A stretch of 64,000 nt of DNA. Origin: Akkermansia muciniphila (GTDB lineage: Bacteria; Verrucomicrobiota; Verrucomicrobiia; Limisphaerales; UBA9464). Shown here piece by piece: positions 21,081 through 31,536 of the stretch (the stretch's first letter is position 1; every line of letters begins with the position of its first letter). Below the pieces are notes generated by a model. The model saw only the letters and a list, made by a program, of their open reading frames with translations. It was not told the DNA's origin and ran no database searches. The DNA lies in assembly GCA_945861565.1 (NCBI GenBank), contig CAMAUY010000006.1, positions 22,211 to 86,210 of the forward strand. The letters are read 5' to 3'. The position numbers and the translations under genes are program-made.

Positions 21081-21212
21081 AACCGCAGGACAACAGGCGA
21101 CGCTGGACAGCCGAAGCAGTATGGCGCACCGTGCTGACGTGAACCCGGAGGAAAGTCAATACGCCCCGAACGGCGCGGCGTCCGCCCCGAATCTCGCTCA
21201 TGCAGTGGCGTT

Positions 21213-22508
21213 ATGAAGCTGGGACTGACTTTGGCAATTTGCGCCTTGGCAACCGTTGGATTGGGGCAGGCTGACGATTGGGCGCATTGGCGCGGAGCGA
21301 ACCGCGACGGTGTGGCTGCCGATATTTCAGGGTGGGATTCGCCGGGCATCTGGCCGCCGCAGGCGGTCTGGAAGGCGAATGTCGGCGCGGGGGCTTCCGC
21401 CCCGCTGGTGGTCGCGGGAAAGCTTTATGCCATTGGCTGGGCGGAGGGTCAGGACACGCTACGTTGCCTCGAAGCAGCGACCGGAACGGTCATCTGGGAA
21501 CAAAGCGACACCGGGCCTGAATATGGTCGCCACTCGACGGGCGACAAGGGCCTGTACCGCGGGGCAACGGCCACACCGGAATTCGACCTGAAGACCGGCC
21601 TGCTCTTTACTCTTAGCTGCGATGGCAGCCTGAATGCCTGGGACACGAAGTCGCGAGGGAAAAGGGTCTGGTCGCTGAACCTATACGACCGCTTCGGAAT
21701 TTTGCGGCGCCCGCAGATTACGGAGCGGAAGAATACCCAGCGCGACTATGGTTATACCACTGCCCCGTTGGTATGGGGTGAGTGGGTCATCGTCGAGGCC
21801 GGCGATACGGAACGCGGATGCGTCATGGCTTTTGACAAGCGGAAGGGGGGCGATCCGGTGTGGACTTCGGAGAACCGTGACCCGGCTGGGCATAGTGGCG
21901 GCCTGGCGCTGATGATGGTCGAGGGTGTGCCCTGTGTGGCAGTCGCGACTTCGTATCACGCCCTGGTGGTGCGGCTGGATGGCAGTAATGCGGGAAAAAC
22001 GGTCGTGGCGTTTCTATGGAAAACGGATTTTTCCAATACGATTGCCGGCGTGGCGGTGGCGGGCGCGGATTTGTTGATCTCCTCACGGTACAACCAGATG
22101 GCGATGGCCCGCTGCGCGGTGAGTCTCAAGGGAGGTGGCCGGGAGGTCTGGCGGAATCGTCATCCGACGGGAGTCTGCACGCCCGTCATCCATAAGGGGC
22201 GGATTTATTTCGCGAATCACGGCGTGCATTGCGTCGATTTTGCTACCGGCGAGCGGATATGGGAGGGGGGCAAGATTGGTGATGCGGGTTCGTGTCTCGT
22301 AACCGGAGATGAGCGGCTGATCGTTTGGGGGAACGGCGGCGATTTGTCCTTGATTGAGGGGGCTGGGCGTTCACCGGAGAAGTGCACGGTGCTGGCGGAA
22401 CGCCCGCGGATATACAACGACATGGCGTGGCCGCATGTCGTGGTGGCAGGCGGGCAGCTCTATGGCAAAACCTTGAGCGGGGATCTGACTTGCTTTTCAC
22501 TCCGGTAA
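21213..22508 (+). CDS. PQQ-like beta-propeller repeat protein
   Basis: DDWAHWRGANRDGVA, LRCLEAATGTVIWEQ, GLLFTLSCDGSLNAWDTKSRGKRVWSLNLYDRFG. Confidence 0.88.
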   Translation: MKLGLTLAICALATVGLGQADDWAHWRGANRDGVAADISGWDSPGIWPPQAVWKANVGAGASAPLVVAGKLYAIGWAEGQDTLRCLEAATGTVIWEQSDTGPEYGRHSTGDKGLYRGATATPEFDLKTGLLFTLSCDGSLNAWDTKSRGKRVWSLNLYDRFGILRRPQITERKNTQRDYGYTTAPLVWGEWVIVEAGDTERGCVMAFDKRKGGDPVWTSENRDPAGHSGGLALMMVEGVPCVAVATSYHALVVRLDGSNAGKTVVAFLWKTDFSNTIAGVAVAGADLLISSRYNQMAMARCAVSLKGGGREVWRNRHPTGVCTPVIHKGRIYFANHGVHCVDFATGERIWEGGKIGDAGSCLVTGDERLIVWGNGGDLSLIEGAGRSPEKCTVLAERPRIYNDMAWPHVVVAGGQLYGKTLSGDLTCFSLR

Positions 22509-22651
22509 GTTGACCCATTATTACTCTCTTTATCCTTTATCCTTCGATCGGACGTTGTTACGGCAGAATCTGGGACGTTCGCTAGATCTGCGGCTGGCGC
22601 AGGCGGCGGCGGCGGCGCGCGCGGTAGGTCGCTGGCGCAAGGCGCCGATGG

Positions 22652-23956
22652 TCACACTTCCTCAAGTCGTTCCGTTGCGTCTCCGAAACGATCGAGACGC
22701 ACGTTCATTTTCTCCATGAGCGATAGGTAGAGGCGGCACATTTGTCGGTTCGGCTTCTCCTTGTAATCGAGGATTCGGCCGCCCTTTATCCTGCCGCCAC
22801 CCCCACCCACCAGGATCACGGGAAGTTGGGTGGCGTCGTGACTCCCGGTCATCATGCTGGAACAGAGCAAGAGCATTGAATTGTCGAGCGCGGTGCGGGG
22901 ACCCTCCTGAATGGCATCGAGTTTGCGAGCGACGTAGGCCACTTGTTGGAGGAAGAACTGGTTCACTTTGAGCCAGTCGGCGGTGTCGGAGTGGGAGAGC
23001 AGGTGATGGATCATGTAATCCACGCCCAAGTTTGGGAAGCGCAGCGAAGAATGGTCGTTGTTCAGCTTCAGGGTGCAGAGGCGGGTCGTATCGGTCTGGA
23101 ACGCCAGCACGAGGATATCGCACATGAGACGCATGTGCTCGGCAATGTCCTGCGGGATGCCATCGGGAGGTCGTGGGATATTGGGAGCGGCGAGCGTTGG
23201 GCGCCAACCTTGCAGTTCCCCCTTCTTACCGGCCTGTTCGATGCGAACCTCGACCTCTCGGACGGAGTCGAGATATTCATCGAGCTTGCGTTGATCATTG
23301 CTGCTGATGTGGCGGCGAACGTCCTGGGCATCCTGGAGGACGGCGTCGAGCACACTCTTGTCGCCACGCTGGACTTCGTCTTTGAACAGCCGGTCGAAGG
23401 CGAGAGCGGGATAGACCTCCAAAGGGGTTGGGGTGGTCGGCGATGTCCATGAAATATGCGAGCTGTAGAGCATCGAGTAGTTCTTATGGACCGACGGATT
23501 GGATTTTTCGCAACCCAGGACCAAGCTAGATACCTTGGTGGATTGGCCATATCGTTGCGCCAACAACTGATCGACGCTCGTGCCGGAGCGGATATCCCCC
23601 CCGGAGGCGAGGGGTGCGCCGGAGAGAATGTTGCCGGTTTGCGAGCTATGGATGTTTCCCTTGAGGGCCTCAGCATTGTAAAGGCCGCGGATGAAGAGGG
23701 TGTTTTTCCGGAAATCGGTTAGGGGCTCCAACACCTTGCCGAACTCCATGCCACTGCCCTCACCCTTTGCCCACCATTCTTTGCCGTGAAATCCGTTGCC
23801 GGCGAAGAAGGTGGCGAAACGCACCGGCGCCTCACTGGCGGGTTTTGTCGTGGTGGGTTCATCGCCCCAGACGGCCAGCGACTCCATCCATGGCAGGGCC
23901 ATGGTGACACCGGCACCGCGAAGCAGCGTACGACGTGAAAATCTGTGAGTACTCAT
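22652..23956 (-). CDS. DUF1552 domain-containing protein
   Basis: FSRRTLLRGAGVTMALPWMESL start; SVDQLLAQRYGQSTKVSSLVLGCEKS; HHLLSHSDTADWLKVNQFFLQQVAYVARKLDAI. Confidence 0.92.
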   Translation of the reverse strand: MSTHRFSRRTLLRGAGVTMALPWMESLAVWGDEPTTTKPASEAPVRFATFFAGNGFHGKEWWAKGEGSGMEFGKVLEPLTDFRKNTLFIRGLYNAEALKGNIHSSQTGNILSGAPLASGGDIRSGTSVDQLLAQRYGQSTKVSSLVLGCEKSNPSVHKNYSMLYSSHISWTSPTTPTPLEVYPALAFDRLFKDEVQRGDKSVLDAVLQDAQDVRRHISSNDQRKLDEYLDSVREVEVRIEQAGKKGELQGWRPTLAAPNIPRPPDGIPQDIAEHMRLMCDILVLAFQTDTTRLCTLKLNNDHSSLRFPNLGVDYMIHHLLSHSDTADWLKVNQFFLQQVAYVARKLDAIQEGPRTALDNSMLLLCSSMMTGSHDATQLPVILVGGGGGRIKGGRILDYKEKPNRQMCRLYLSLMEKMNVRLDRFGDATERLEEV

Positions 23957-24033
23957 GGGAGATCGGGGCTGATAGGATTGTTGGATAGTGGGATAAAATG
24001 GAGCGGCGGGGAAGGCGCGAATTGTAGTTAATT

Positions 24034-27000
24034 TCAGTCTTCAAAGGCCGCATCCCTACCGCGGATTTCGCGGAACTGGCGGCTGCGAACAATTGTTTCA
24101 ACGGCGGAACTGAACGGGTAGCCATTCAGCGCCAACTGCCGCTGCATCTCGGACAAAAGCGGATTGTCGGACAACTGCACGCCTCGCCCTAACGAGTATC
24201 CGAGCAACTTTCGGCAGAATTGCCGGAGCACCACGCTGCGCTTCTTGTTTAGCAAGTAGTCGCGAAGGCCATCGATCCCTTCGATGGTTGAACCGTCCAG
24301 GGCGATGCCCTGCGTTTCCACGGGCCGGTCGGCGAGATCCTTGACGCGCGCTCGCCCGATGGCGTCAAAACCTTCGAGCACGAACCCGTAGCCGTCGATT
24401 CTCCGGTGGCAACCGGCGCATTTGGGGTCGTTGGTGTGCTTTTGCACGAGTTGGCGGACCGAGAGGCTCTCGGTGGCCTCGTCTTCGGGTAGGCGGGGGA
24501 CATCTTTTGGCGGTCGGGGCAATTTGTCCCCAAGCAACGCTTCGGCCACCCAGTTGCCGCGCAGGATGGGACTTGTTCTCGACGCTCCGGATTGTTTGGC
24601 GAGGGTCGCGCCGAACGCGAGTATTCCACCGCGCGAATACTTCTTAACGCCATCGACGCGCCGCCATTCCGGCCCCGTCACGCCTGGGATCCCGTAATGT
24701 CCCGCGAGGCTCTCATTGAGAAAGGTGTGGTCGGCGTCGAAAATCGTGAGCAACGATCCGTCCCCACGAAACAAGTCGGTGAAGAATTGGATGGGTTCCT
24801 CATAGAGGGCACCACGCAGCCCGGCAAAGGTTGGAAAATGGCGCTCGCTCTTCTCATCCAACTGGTCGAAGTCATGGATATGGAGCCATTGGCAAGCGAA
24901 CTCGGTGGCCAATCGACGCACGCGGTCGTCGCGCAACATCTGCCGGGCGTGGGATGCGAGAACTTCCGGGTCGCGCAATTTTCCGGCCGCCGCCAGATCA
25001 CGGAGTGTTGCGTCCGGTTGCGAGGACCACAGGAAGTAGCTGAGGCGGCTGGCGAGTTCCCAATCGGAAACGGGCGTTGATTCCCGACCGGGGATGGTCC
25101 GCTCCAGGCGGTACAAGAACGCGGGCGAGACAAACACGCGCGCCAGCGTGAGTCGTATCGATTCGTCATGCGGAATCTCCTGCTCTCGCAGCTTCTTATA
25201 AAGTTCCCTCAACTCTTGCGATTCGGAAACCAGTAACGGCCGGCGATACGCGTTCTCCGCGAAAGTTAGCAGCGATTCGAGATGCTTTGGCTCCGTCGTG
25301 ATCAGCTCTCTCCGCAAGGCTGTCGCCCGCTCCTGAATCGGTTTCCGCAGCGGTTCGAACACCTTGGGATCGCCATCCTGGGTCGCATACTCCATTAACT
25401 GGGCAAAAGCATCCACGAGCGTCAAGGCATCCTGGCTGACGTAGTGAAGTTCATTCCACATCCGGTCGAGGGCGGCCTTTTGCGCATCATCCAACATCAG
25501 TCGGCTAAGTGCGTAATCCTCGCGGTGCAGAAGGGTCAGCGTGACGACTTCGTCGACGGGAACAATTTTCGTGTAACACAGCGCGGCGGGAAACGGCGCG
25601 CGAAAGTCGTCAAAATTGGATTCGATTCGACGACGGGCCGCGCTGCCGTCCCGGACGATGATCGGGGTACTGTGCGCCAGTTGATTTTTTTGTGACGTCC
25701 AGGATCCGCCGTCGCCCTTCACCGTGGCGGTTCCCGGCTGAAGCCGCGAGGGGGATTCGGGCTTGGCGGTTAGTACCTGCAGTTGAACACTGCCTTCGCT
25801 GCCGGTTCCATCTTCAAGCAGTCCGGTTGTGACGAATTCCGCTCCGGCGACGAGGTCGGCTGGGAGAGGGATCTCGATGAGCGAGGGGGCTTGCAGGCAA
25901 AGACTGGTGGGATCCAGGTTGCTTCCGTTGGGGTGCCGGCCGAACTGGCCGGGTTCGAGCCCCCACTTTGAAATGTCCGGCGTAGCCGTTCCTGGCTCCG
26001 GCGATGCAGCGTTGCCAGCCGTCTTTGCGGACGGCGCTGACCGAATACGTTCTCGGACGGCGACGTTTTGTGCTCCAGCAAGTAGCGGCCCGCCCAGTGA
26101 CGTCAACTGACGGTGCAAGACGGCGTCCGGGCCGTCCTTGGGGGATGGGGCATCCCGGCGGATCAGCGCCTGGACTGCGGTTGCGAATTTTTGTCGATCC
26201 GCAGCCCCTTCCGCGGATTGCCAATTGGAGAGCAATGATCCGACGGGAATCGACGGGCCGGCATCATGGCCGGAGACGGGCTCGGTATAGAAGTGCCAGA
26301 TTCCAGCCGTGCCAAAACGATCCGCGTGCGGATTGCCCGCGAGAACGTCGGGTGACACATCACGTGTGAGGCTCCACTCCGGGCCATCTGCGGCGGTGCT
26401 CTTGAGAACCAGCTCAACATCCGTCAGGTCGCAGGAATGATTGCCGTCGCGCGGGCCGATGAGCAGCGAGATCAGATCACCAGTTCTCACGGCGAGATTC
26501 TCGATCGGGCTGATCTTGATTCCCTTGCCGCCTTGGGCGGTGCCGGAAGCGAGGCGTTGGCGCTGGGTGCCACGACGCAGTTCGAGAGACCAGACCACGC
26601 CATTGCCGCACTCGGGATGCGCGTGCGTCACGGCGGCTTCGACGCGCATCCGGGCCGAGATCGGGCTTCGCCATCCGACGGCTGCGTTGAGTTTTGGGGA
26701 CGGATGCAAGGTGACGCCGTGCGCCTTCATATTACCCGGGATCCGCACCGCCTGGTCCGAGGAATTGGCGTACAGGCTGGGCGTGTCGGTGGTGCCCCAG
26801 CCATTGACGAAATCGTGGTTCGATGCTTTCTTCAGCTGATTCTTGAAATAGTCGAGCGGCTGGGTCGCAGTCGAGGTGATGCCGAGGTATTCGAACCAGG
26901 CCGTCAGCACTTCAGAATCCACATCGTGACGACGGGCCAGTCCGGCAATATCGGTCTGACCCGTCGCAGCGCCGACCTCGGCCGCGGCCTGGAGACAGCG

Positions 27001-28386
27001 CACGACCGAAGCGGAGATCTTGTCGCGGCGAGCCTCCATTTCTCGGAGGAATTCGCGGACATCGCGCAGCGCCAGATCAGGGCGTCCGGTTAACACGAGC
27101 CTGGGTTGCTGCCAAACGACGTAGTCTCCGGCATTGCCGTCCCCGGCGTCATTCGCATTCAGATACAGGAAGACGTTATTTCCGTTCGTGGGCGCCGCCA
27201 GCTTGAGTCGCACCTCTAACTTGGAGATGAGGGGATTGACCGGTTCCATCCACGCCTTCGGCCCGCCAATTTTTCCGATATGTCCGACGCTGCTGAATTT
27301 CCAGAGAACCTTCTGCCAGTTGGCAATGTCAGCCGCGAGTGAGGCGCTGTCGGCCGGTGCTGACGAACGCCACCGGGCGCGAATGGGATCGAGAACGAGC
27401 GAGGGTTCCCGGCTGTTGAGAGTCTCCCACAAGGTCCCGAGGTACCGCGCATTGAGTCCGCGCTCCCGTGCGAGGGTCTGACGCGCACTTCCGATGTCGC
27501 TGGCCGAGGAGGATCCTTCCTTTGCCTCGCTCCGTACCCGTAGCTCCAGTGTAGCGGAGAGGTACTTCTCAAGTGGAAGTCGTCCCCCCTCGTTGGTATC
27601 GAAGACAATTCCCTGCAGATTCACCTTGTCGCCGCCTCGGGGATCGGTGAACTGACGGTAGAAACTCCGGATCTGAGCCAGCGTTTCATCCGTCCAGTCG
27701 CGGCGGGTCGTTGCGGGCGAAAACCGAATTCCATCCGGCAACAGGACGGCGTGGGCAGCGATCTCTTTGCCGGCGGCGAGATACTTGGTAATCAGGGCGG
27801 GGGACATCACGAGCGAGTTACCGGTGTTCATGAAACCCTCGCCGGCGGCACTGTCCCCGGGGAATTCCCGAGCGGGATTGAGCGAGTCGACCCCCGTCAG
27901 ATCCCGGACGGTGAATGTGTATTCGGTGTTGTTGAGGCGGCGTAGGACGACCGGACCCGGGTCCCCAGCGCGGGCCTTCGCGGCTTCGTCCAGAACGACC
28001 TCGATCGAGTTGACGAGTCGTTCGCGATCGGCCGGTGTCGGCTGCGGCTTGTCTCGCGGTGGCATCTCGCCGAGCAAGAGCTGCTCGACCGCGGTCTGCC
28101 AAACCTTGGGGTGCTTCATCAACTCGCTCAGCGTTGTGACGTGTTCGAAGTCGACGTCGCCTTTGTGTTTTTCCGTGGAATGGCAACCCAGACAATATTC
28201 TTTGATCATCGGGCGGATCGTCTTGTCGAACACCGCCGGATCAAACGAGCTCGACTCCACGGCGATGAGCGAACGCGGGGCCAGGCAGTACGAAATCACG
28301 AGGAAAATTGCAAAGCGCGTGAACTGCTGGGGGCGATGGACGGTCATCAAGAGTGGTTTCAAAGCTTGGGTCCGGTTGGCTTTCAT
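24034..28386 (-). CDS. Very large DUF1592/DUF1588/DUF1585 (with DUF1587, DUF1595, PSCyt1) domain protein
   Basis: CLGCHSTEKHKGDVDFE, VLRRLNNTEYTFTVRDLTGVD, LASRLSYFLWSSQPDATLRDLAAAGKL, CAGCHRRIDGYGFVLEGFDAIGRAR; 1450 aa; directly upstream of a DUF1552 gene. Confidence 0.93.
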   Translation of the reverse strand: MKANRTQALKPLLMTVHRPQQFTRFAIFLVISYCLAPRSLIAVESSSFDPAVFDKTIRPMIKEYCLGCHSTEKHKGDVDFEHVTTLSELMKHPKVWQTAVEQLLLGEMPPRDKPQPTPADRERLVNSIEVVLDEAAKARAGDPGPVVLRRLNNTEYTFTVRDLTGVDSLNPAREFPGDSAAGEGFMNTGNSLVMSPALITKYLAAGKEIAAHAVLLPDGIRFSPATTRRDWTDETLAQIRSFYRQFTDPRGGDKVNLQGIVFDTNEGGRLPLEKYLSATLELRVRSEAKEGSSSASDIGSARQTLARERGLNARYLGTLWETLNSREPSLVLDPIRARWRSSAPADSASLAADIANWQKVLWKFSSVGHIGKIGGPKAWMEPVNPLISKLEVRLKLAAPTNGNNVFLYLNANDAGDGNAGDYVVWQQPRLVLTGRPDLALRDVREFLREMEARRDKISASVVRCLQAAAEVGAATGQTDIAGLARRHDVDSEVLTAWFEYLGITSTATQPLDYFKNQLKKASNHDFVNGWGTTDTPSLYANSSDQAVRIPGNMKAHGVTLHPSPKLNAAVGWRSPISARMRVEAAVTHAHPECGNGVVWSLELRRGTQRQRLASGTAQGGKGIKISPIENLAVRTGDLISLLIGPRDGNHSCDLTDVELVLKSTAADGPEWSLTRDVSPDVLAGNPHADRFGTAGIWHFYTEPVSGHDAGPSIPVGSLLSNWQSAEGAADRQKFATAVQALIRRDAPSPKDGPDAVLHRQLTSLGGPLLAGAQNVAVRERIRSAPSAKTAGNAASPEPGTATPDISKWGLEPGQFGRHPNGSNLDPTSLCLQAPSLIEIPLPADLVAGAEFVTTGLLEDGTGSEGSVQLQVLTAKPESPSRLQPGTATVKGDGGSWTSQKNQLAHSTPIIVRDGSAARRRIESNFDDFRAPFPAALCYTKIVPVDEVVTLTLLHREDYALSRLMLDDAQKAALDRMWNELHYVSQDALTLVDAFAQLMEYATQDGDPKVFEPLRKPIQERATALRRELITTEPKHLESLLTFAENAYRRPLLVSESQELRELYKKLREQEIPHDESIRLTLARVFVSPAFLYRLERTIPGRESTPVSDWELASRLSYFLWSSQPDATLRDLAAAGKLRDPEVLASHARQMLRDDRVRRLATEFACQWLHIHDFDQLDEKSERHFPTFAGLRGALYEEPIQFFTDLFRGDGSLLTIFDADHTFLNESLAGHYGIPGVTGPEWRRVDGVKKYSRGGILAFGATLAKQSGASRTSPILRGNWVAEALLGDKLPRPPKDVPRLPEDEATESLSVRQLVQKHTNDPKCAGCHRRIDGYGFVLEGFDAIGRARVKDLADRPVETQGIALDGSTIEGIDGLRDYLLNKKRSVVLRQFCRKLLGYSLGRGVQLSDNPLLSEMQRQLALNGYPFSSAVETIVRSRQFREIRGRDAAFED

Positions 28387-28601
28387 GCGTATTTAAACGG
28401 GAGTCCCCTGGAAGCTATCGGTTTCTCGGAACACATTCCAGGGGCTACATGTTTTTTTTGGAATTTTCCGAACGTGGATGCTTCGCTGCAGGCGGGAGGA
28501 TTCGGCCGGATCGGAGCCGTTGCCAATTTTGGAGGGTAACGCAACCGCAGCGGGCTCTCTGGCGGGCCCTCGAACAACTCTGTAAATATTTAGTCAAACA
28601 G

Positions 28602-28630
28602 TTGACATTGTTAAAATATTGGTCTTCAAT
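28602..28630 (+). promoter_or_regulatory. Putative sigma-70 type promoter of the sigma factor gene
   Basis: TTGACA (28602-28607), 17-nt spacer, TTCAAT (28625-28630) in a distinctly AT-rich intergenic stretch upstream of 28697. Confidence 0.5.
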
Positions 28631-28696
28631 ACCGTTAAATATTAGACAAGTAATTAACAGACCTGGTTTTAATTTAGAATTCAACCGTGTGAAATC

Positions 28697-29647
28697 ATGA
28701 AAAAGCGAAACAAGGAAAACCTACCTGCTGAAGTCAACCTCTCGATGGTACCGAGATTCTCGTTTATTCTCGGCGACGCTCAGTTTGCGAGTGTTGAGGC
28801 AGATCGGACCGCGGAACCAGCCACTGCGTTAGGCCGGTACATGAGGGAGGTGGGCGAAGTTCCGTTGTTGACCGTTGACGAGGAGATCGAATTAGCGGCC
28901 CGCATCCGGCGGGGTGACGAGGCGGCTCGCGAGCACATGATTCGGGCTAATCTCCGTCTGGTGATTAAAATGGCCCGGGGCTACGAGGGATTGGGTCTAC
29001 CTCTGCTCGACCTGATCAACGAGGGCAATCTGGGTTTGATGAAGGCGGTTGAGCGATTTGATCCGGCCAAGGGCGGCAAGCTTTCCACCTACGGATCTTG
29101 GTGGATCAAGCAATCGATCAGGCGGGCGATTGCCAATCAGTCGAAGACCATTCGCCTTCCCATTCACTTGATTGACAAAGTGACAAAGATGCGTTGGGCG
29201 AGCAATCGGTTGCAGGAGCAGAACGGCCGGGAGGCGACGGACAAGGAACTGGCCATTGAGTTGAAGACCTCGATCCGCAAGGTTCAACTCTGGAAGCGGG
29301 CCTCGATGCAGGTGACCTCCCTGGAGATGCCATTGGGCGCGGAGGACGACGGAGGGCGACTTGCGGATGTTTTGGCAGATGAGAAAGTGGCATCACCTTA
29401 TGAGCAGTTGGAGGAAGAGGGGAACCACTCCATGGTTCGGAACATGTTATCGCTGCTGGATGCCCGGGAACTGACCATTATTCGGGAACGGTTTGGTTTT
29501 GCCGGTGGGCGGGAGCGAACGCTGGACGATATCGGGCTAAAGTTTGGGGTGACCCGGGAGCGAATTCGGCAGGTTCAGAACATTGCTCTCGATAAGATGC
29601 GTCGGGCGATCGAGGCATTTGAAGCAGTGCGGGTGGTGTCCGCTTGA
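28697..29647 (+). CDS. RNA polymerase sigma-70 family factor (RpoD/RpoS-like, group 1/2)
   Basis: YMREVGEVPLLTVDEEIELAARIRRGD, NLRLVIKMARGYEGLGLPLLDLINEGNLGLMKAVERFDP..GKLSTYGSWWIKQSIRRAIANQSKTIRLPIHL, RTLDDIGLKFGVTRERIRQVQNIALDKMRRA. Confidence 0.95.
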   Translation: MKKRNKENLPAEVNLSMVPRFSFILGDAQFASVEADRTAEPATALGRYMREVGEVPLLTVDEEIELAARIRRGDEAAREHMIRANLRLVIKMARGYEGLGLPLLDLINEGNLGLMKAVERFDPAKGGKLSTYGSWWIKQSIRRAIANQSKTIRLPIHLIDKVTKMRWASNRLQEQNGREATDKELAIELKTSIRKVQLWKRASMQVTSLEMPLGAEDDGGRLADVLADEKVASPYEQLEEEGNHSMVRNMLSLLDARELTIIRERFGFAGGRERTLDDIGLKFGVTRERIRQVQNIALDKMRRAIEAFEAVRVVSA

Positions 29648-29693
29648 AACGGCAGGTCGATCGGCATCGGCTGTTGTGCGGGTGTTGGCAGCG

Positions 29694-31511
29694 CTAATGC
29701 CCCCCCTCGTGCTCGCGGATATACTCTTGCTTCAGCCCGAGTTTCTCCGGCGCGTGTAGCACCAGCATCTTCATTCGTATATCCGTCGGTATTGTGCGCG
29801 CCGTCAGCTTTGACACGACCACCATCAATGCGATTGCCAGGGGGACCGCCCACAGCGCCGGTTGTTCGCAGAGGATTCGTTGCAGCGGGTGGGCGGCCCA
29901 GAACGCTTCGAGCGAATGGGCTTTCATCCAGGCCAGCCAGTCGGGCATTGGCCGGTCGGCAAATTTCCCCGCCATGGTGGATACAAAAGTTGTATAGCTG
30001 GTGAGGGAGATGGCGGCGACGGCGCAGAGGCCGCCCCCCAGCATCCCGGTGGCGGCACCGCTGGTTGTCATACCCCGCCACCATACGCTCATGAAGAGCA
30101 ACGGAAAATAGCTGGCGGCGGCGATGGCGAACGCCTGTCCAACCATGAAGTTGATTTCAAAATTCTCGACGAGTGTACCGAGGCTGATGGCCACGAGGCC
30201 GATGAACAGGGCGCACCATTTGAACATGCGCATTCGGTCCGCCGCTGAGGCGTTGGGTCGGAGAATTCGCCCATAAACGTCATGAGCCAGCGCTCCGGTC
30301 ATGCTCACCAGCAAGCCGGAGAACGTACTCATGAACGCAGCAAACGCCCCCGCGCACGTGATCCCGCTGAGCACCGATCCAAGCATGCCGTAGCGCTCGC
30401 GCAGAATCACGGGAAGCCGTAGCACAATGCCATCGGTTCCCTTAACGCCGCTCAACCCATTGTACAACTCCGGCATCCAGTTGCGTCCCAGGGCTCCGAA
30501 TATGGGCGGAAAGACGTAAAACACTCCGATCAGAACCATGACCCACATCGTCGTTCGCTTGGCGGCGACGCCATCGGGATTGGTGTAAAAGCGAACCAGA
30601 ATGTGAGGCAGACCGGCCGTCCCACAAACGAGAGCAATGATAAGGGAATACGTGTAGAGCAGCGCATAGCGCCGGGTGGTGGGTGCGTCGAGTTTCGCGG
30701 CCTTAGCCGCCTTGGTGGTGAGGGGGCCAAACGGGGCGAGCCAGGTGGCGTCGGTCGGAGCCTTGGCTGGAAGGGCTTGGCGGATCGTTTCGCGGCTGCG
30801 AATTTGCGCGCGACTGGCACCCGAATCATTCAGTTGCAACTGCCTTCCATAGCCTCCGTAGACCGACAGTAGCACGAAGATCGGAGTGGCGATGGCAAAC
30901 ATTTTTATCCAATACTGGCCTGCTTGAACGAGCGTGATCCCCTTCATCCCGCCCAGGGCGACATTGAAAGTGATCACCGCTCCAACGAGGACCACACCCA
31001 CGGGGTAGGGCAACCCCGGTCGACCAAACCAGGTGATATCTTGGAAGATGTAGGCAAGGGTTGTGCCCGCACCCTTCATCTGCGGCATCGTATAGAAAAA
31101 TCCAATGAATAAAACAAATACCACCGCAATGCGTCGGAAGAGAGGGGAGTCGTAACGTCCTTCCGCAAAATCCGGAATGGTATAGGCCCCAAACCGCCGC
31201 AGGGGTCCGGCGATGAACAGCAGGAGAAACAAGTACCCGCACGCATAACACACCGGATACCACAGGGCATCGTAACCGGAAGACATCACCATTCCGGCGA
31301 CGCCCATAAACGAGGCGGCGCTCAGGTATTCACCCGAGATGGCCGAGGCATTCCATCCGACACTGACGCCGCGGCCCGCGACAAAAAAGTCCGAAGCGGT
31401 TCGGGAACGACCCGCCGCCCAGAAGCCCATCACGATGGTGCCTAGCACCGTGAAGCTGCTACAGGCGAGAATCCAGGGATCGACGGCGGCGAAGAGGAGC
31501 GGAGTGAACAC
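29694..31511 (-). CDS. Sodium:solute symporter (cation/acetate symporter ActP-like)
   Basis: RTASDFFVAGRGVSVGWNASAISGEYLSAASFMGVAGMV; multiple TM stretches; TAGLPHILVRFYTNPDGVAAKRTTMWVM. GTG start at 31511 proposed because the longer ORF would overlap the DUF485 gene. Confidence 0.88.
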   Translation of the reverse strand: MFTPLLFAAVDPWILACSSFTVLGTIVMGFWAAGRSRTASDFFVAGRGVSVGWNASAISGEYLSAASFMGVAGMVMSSGYDALWYPVCYACGYLFLLLFIAGPLRRFGAYTIPDFAEGRYDSPLFRRIAVVFVLFIGFFYTMPQMKGAGTTLAYIFQDITWFGRPGLPYPVGVVLVGAVITFNVALGGMKGITLVQAGQYWIKMFAIATPIFVLLSVYGGYGRQLQLNDSGASRAQIRSRETIRQALPAKAPTDATWLAPFGPLTTKAAKAAKLDAPTTRRYALLYTYSLIIALVCGTAGLPHILVRFYTNPDGVAAKRTTMWVMVLIGVFYVFPPIFGALGRNWMPELYNGLSGVKGTDGIVLRLPVILRERYGMLGSVLSGITCAGAFAAFMSTFSGLLVSMTGALAHDVYGRILRPNASAADRMRMFKWCALFIGLVAISLGTLVENFEINFMVGQAFAIAAASYFPLLFMSVWWRGMTTSGAATGMLGGGLCAVAAISLTSYTTFVSTMAGKFADRPMPDWLAWMKAHSLEAFWAAHPLQRILCEQPALWAVPLAIALMVVVSKLTARTIPTDIRMKMLVLHAPEKLGLKQEYIREHEGGH

Positions 31512-31536
31512 GCGGGGAATGTGTTGGGGGGGGGCC

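Noticed and set aside
22580-22640. GGC/GCG-rich tract between the PQQ gene and DUF1552 gene
   Set aside because: Short low-complexity sequence, not a CRISPR or ordered tandem repeat.
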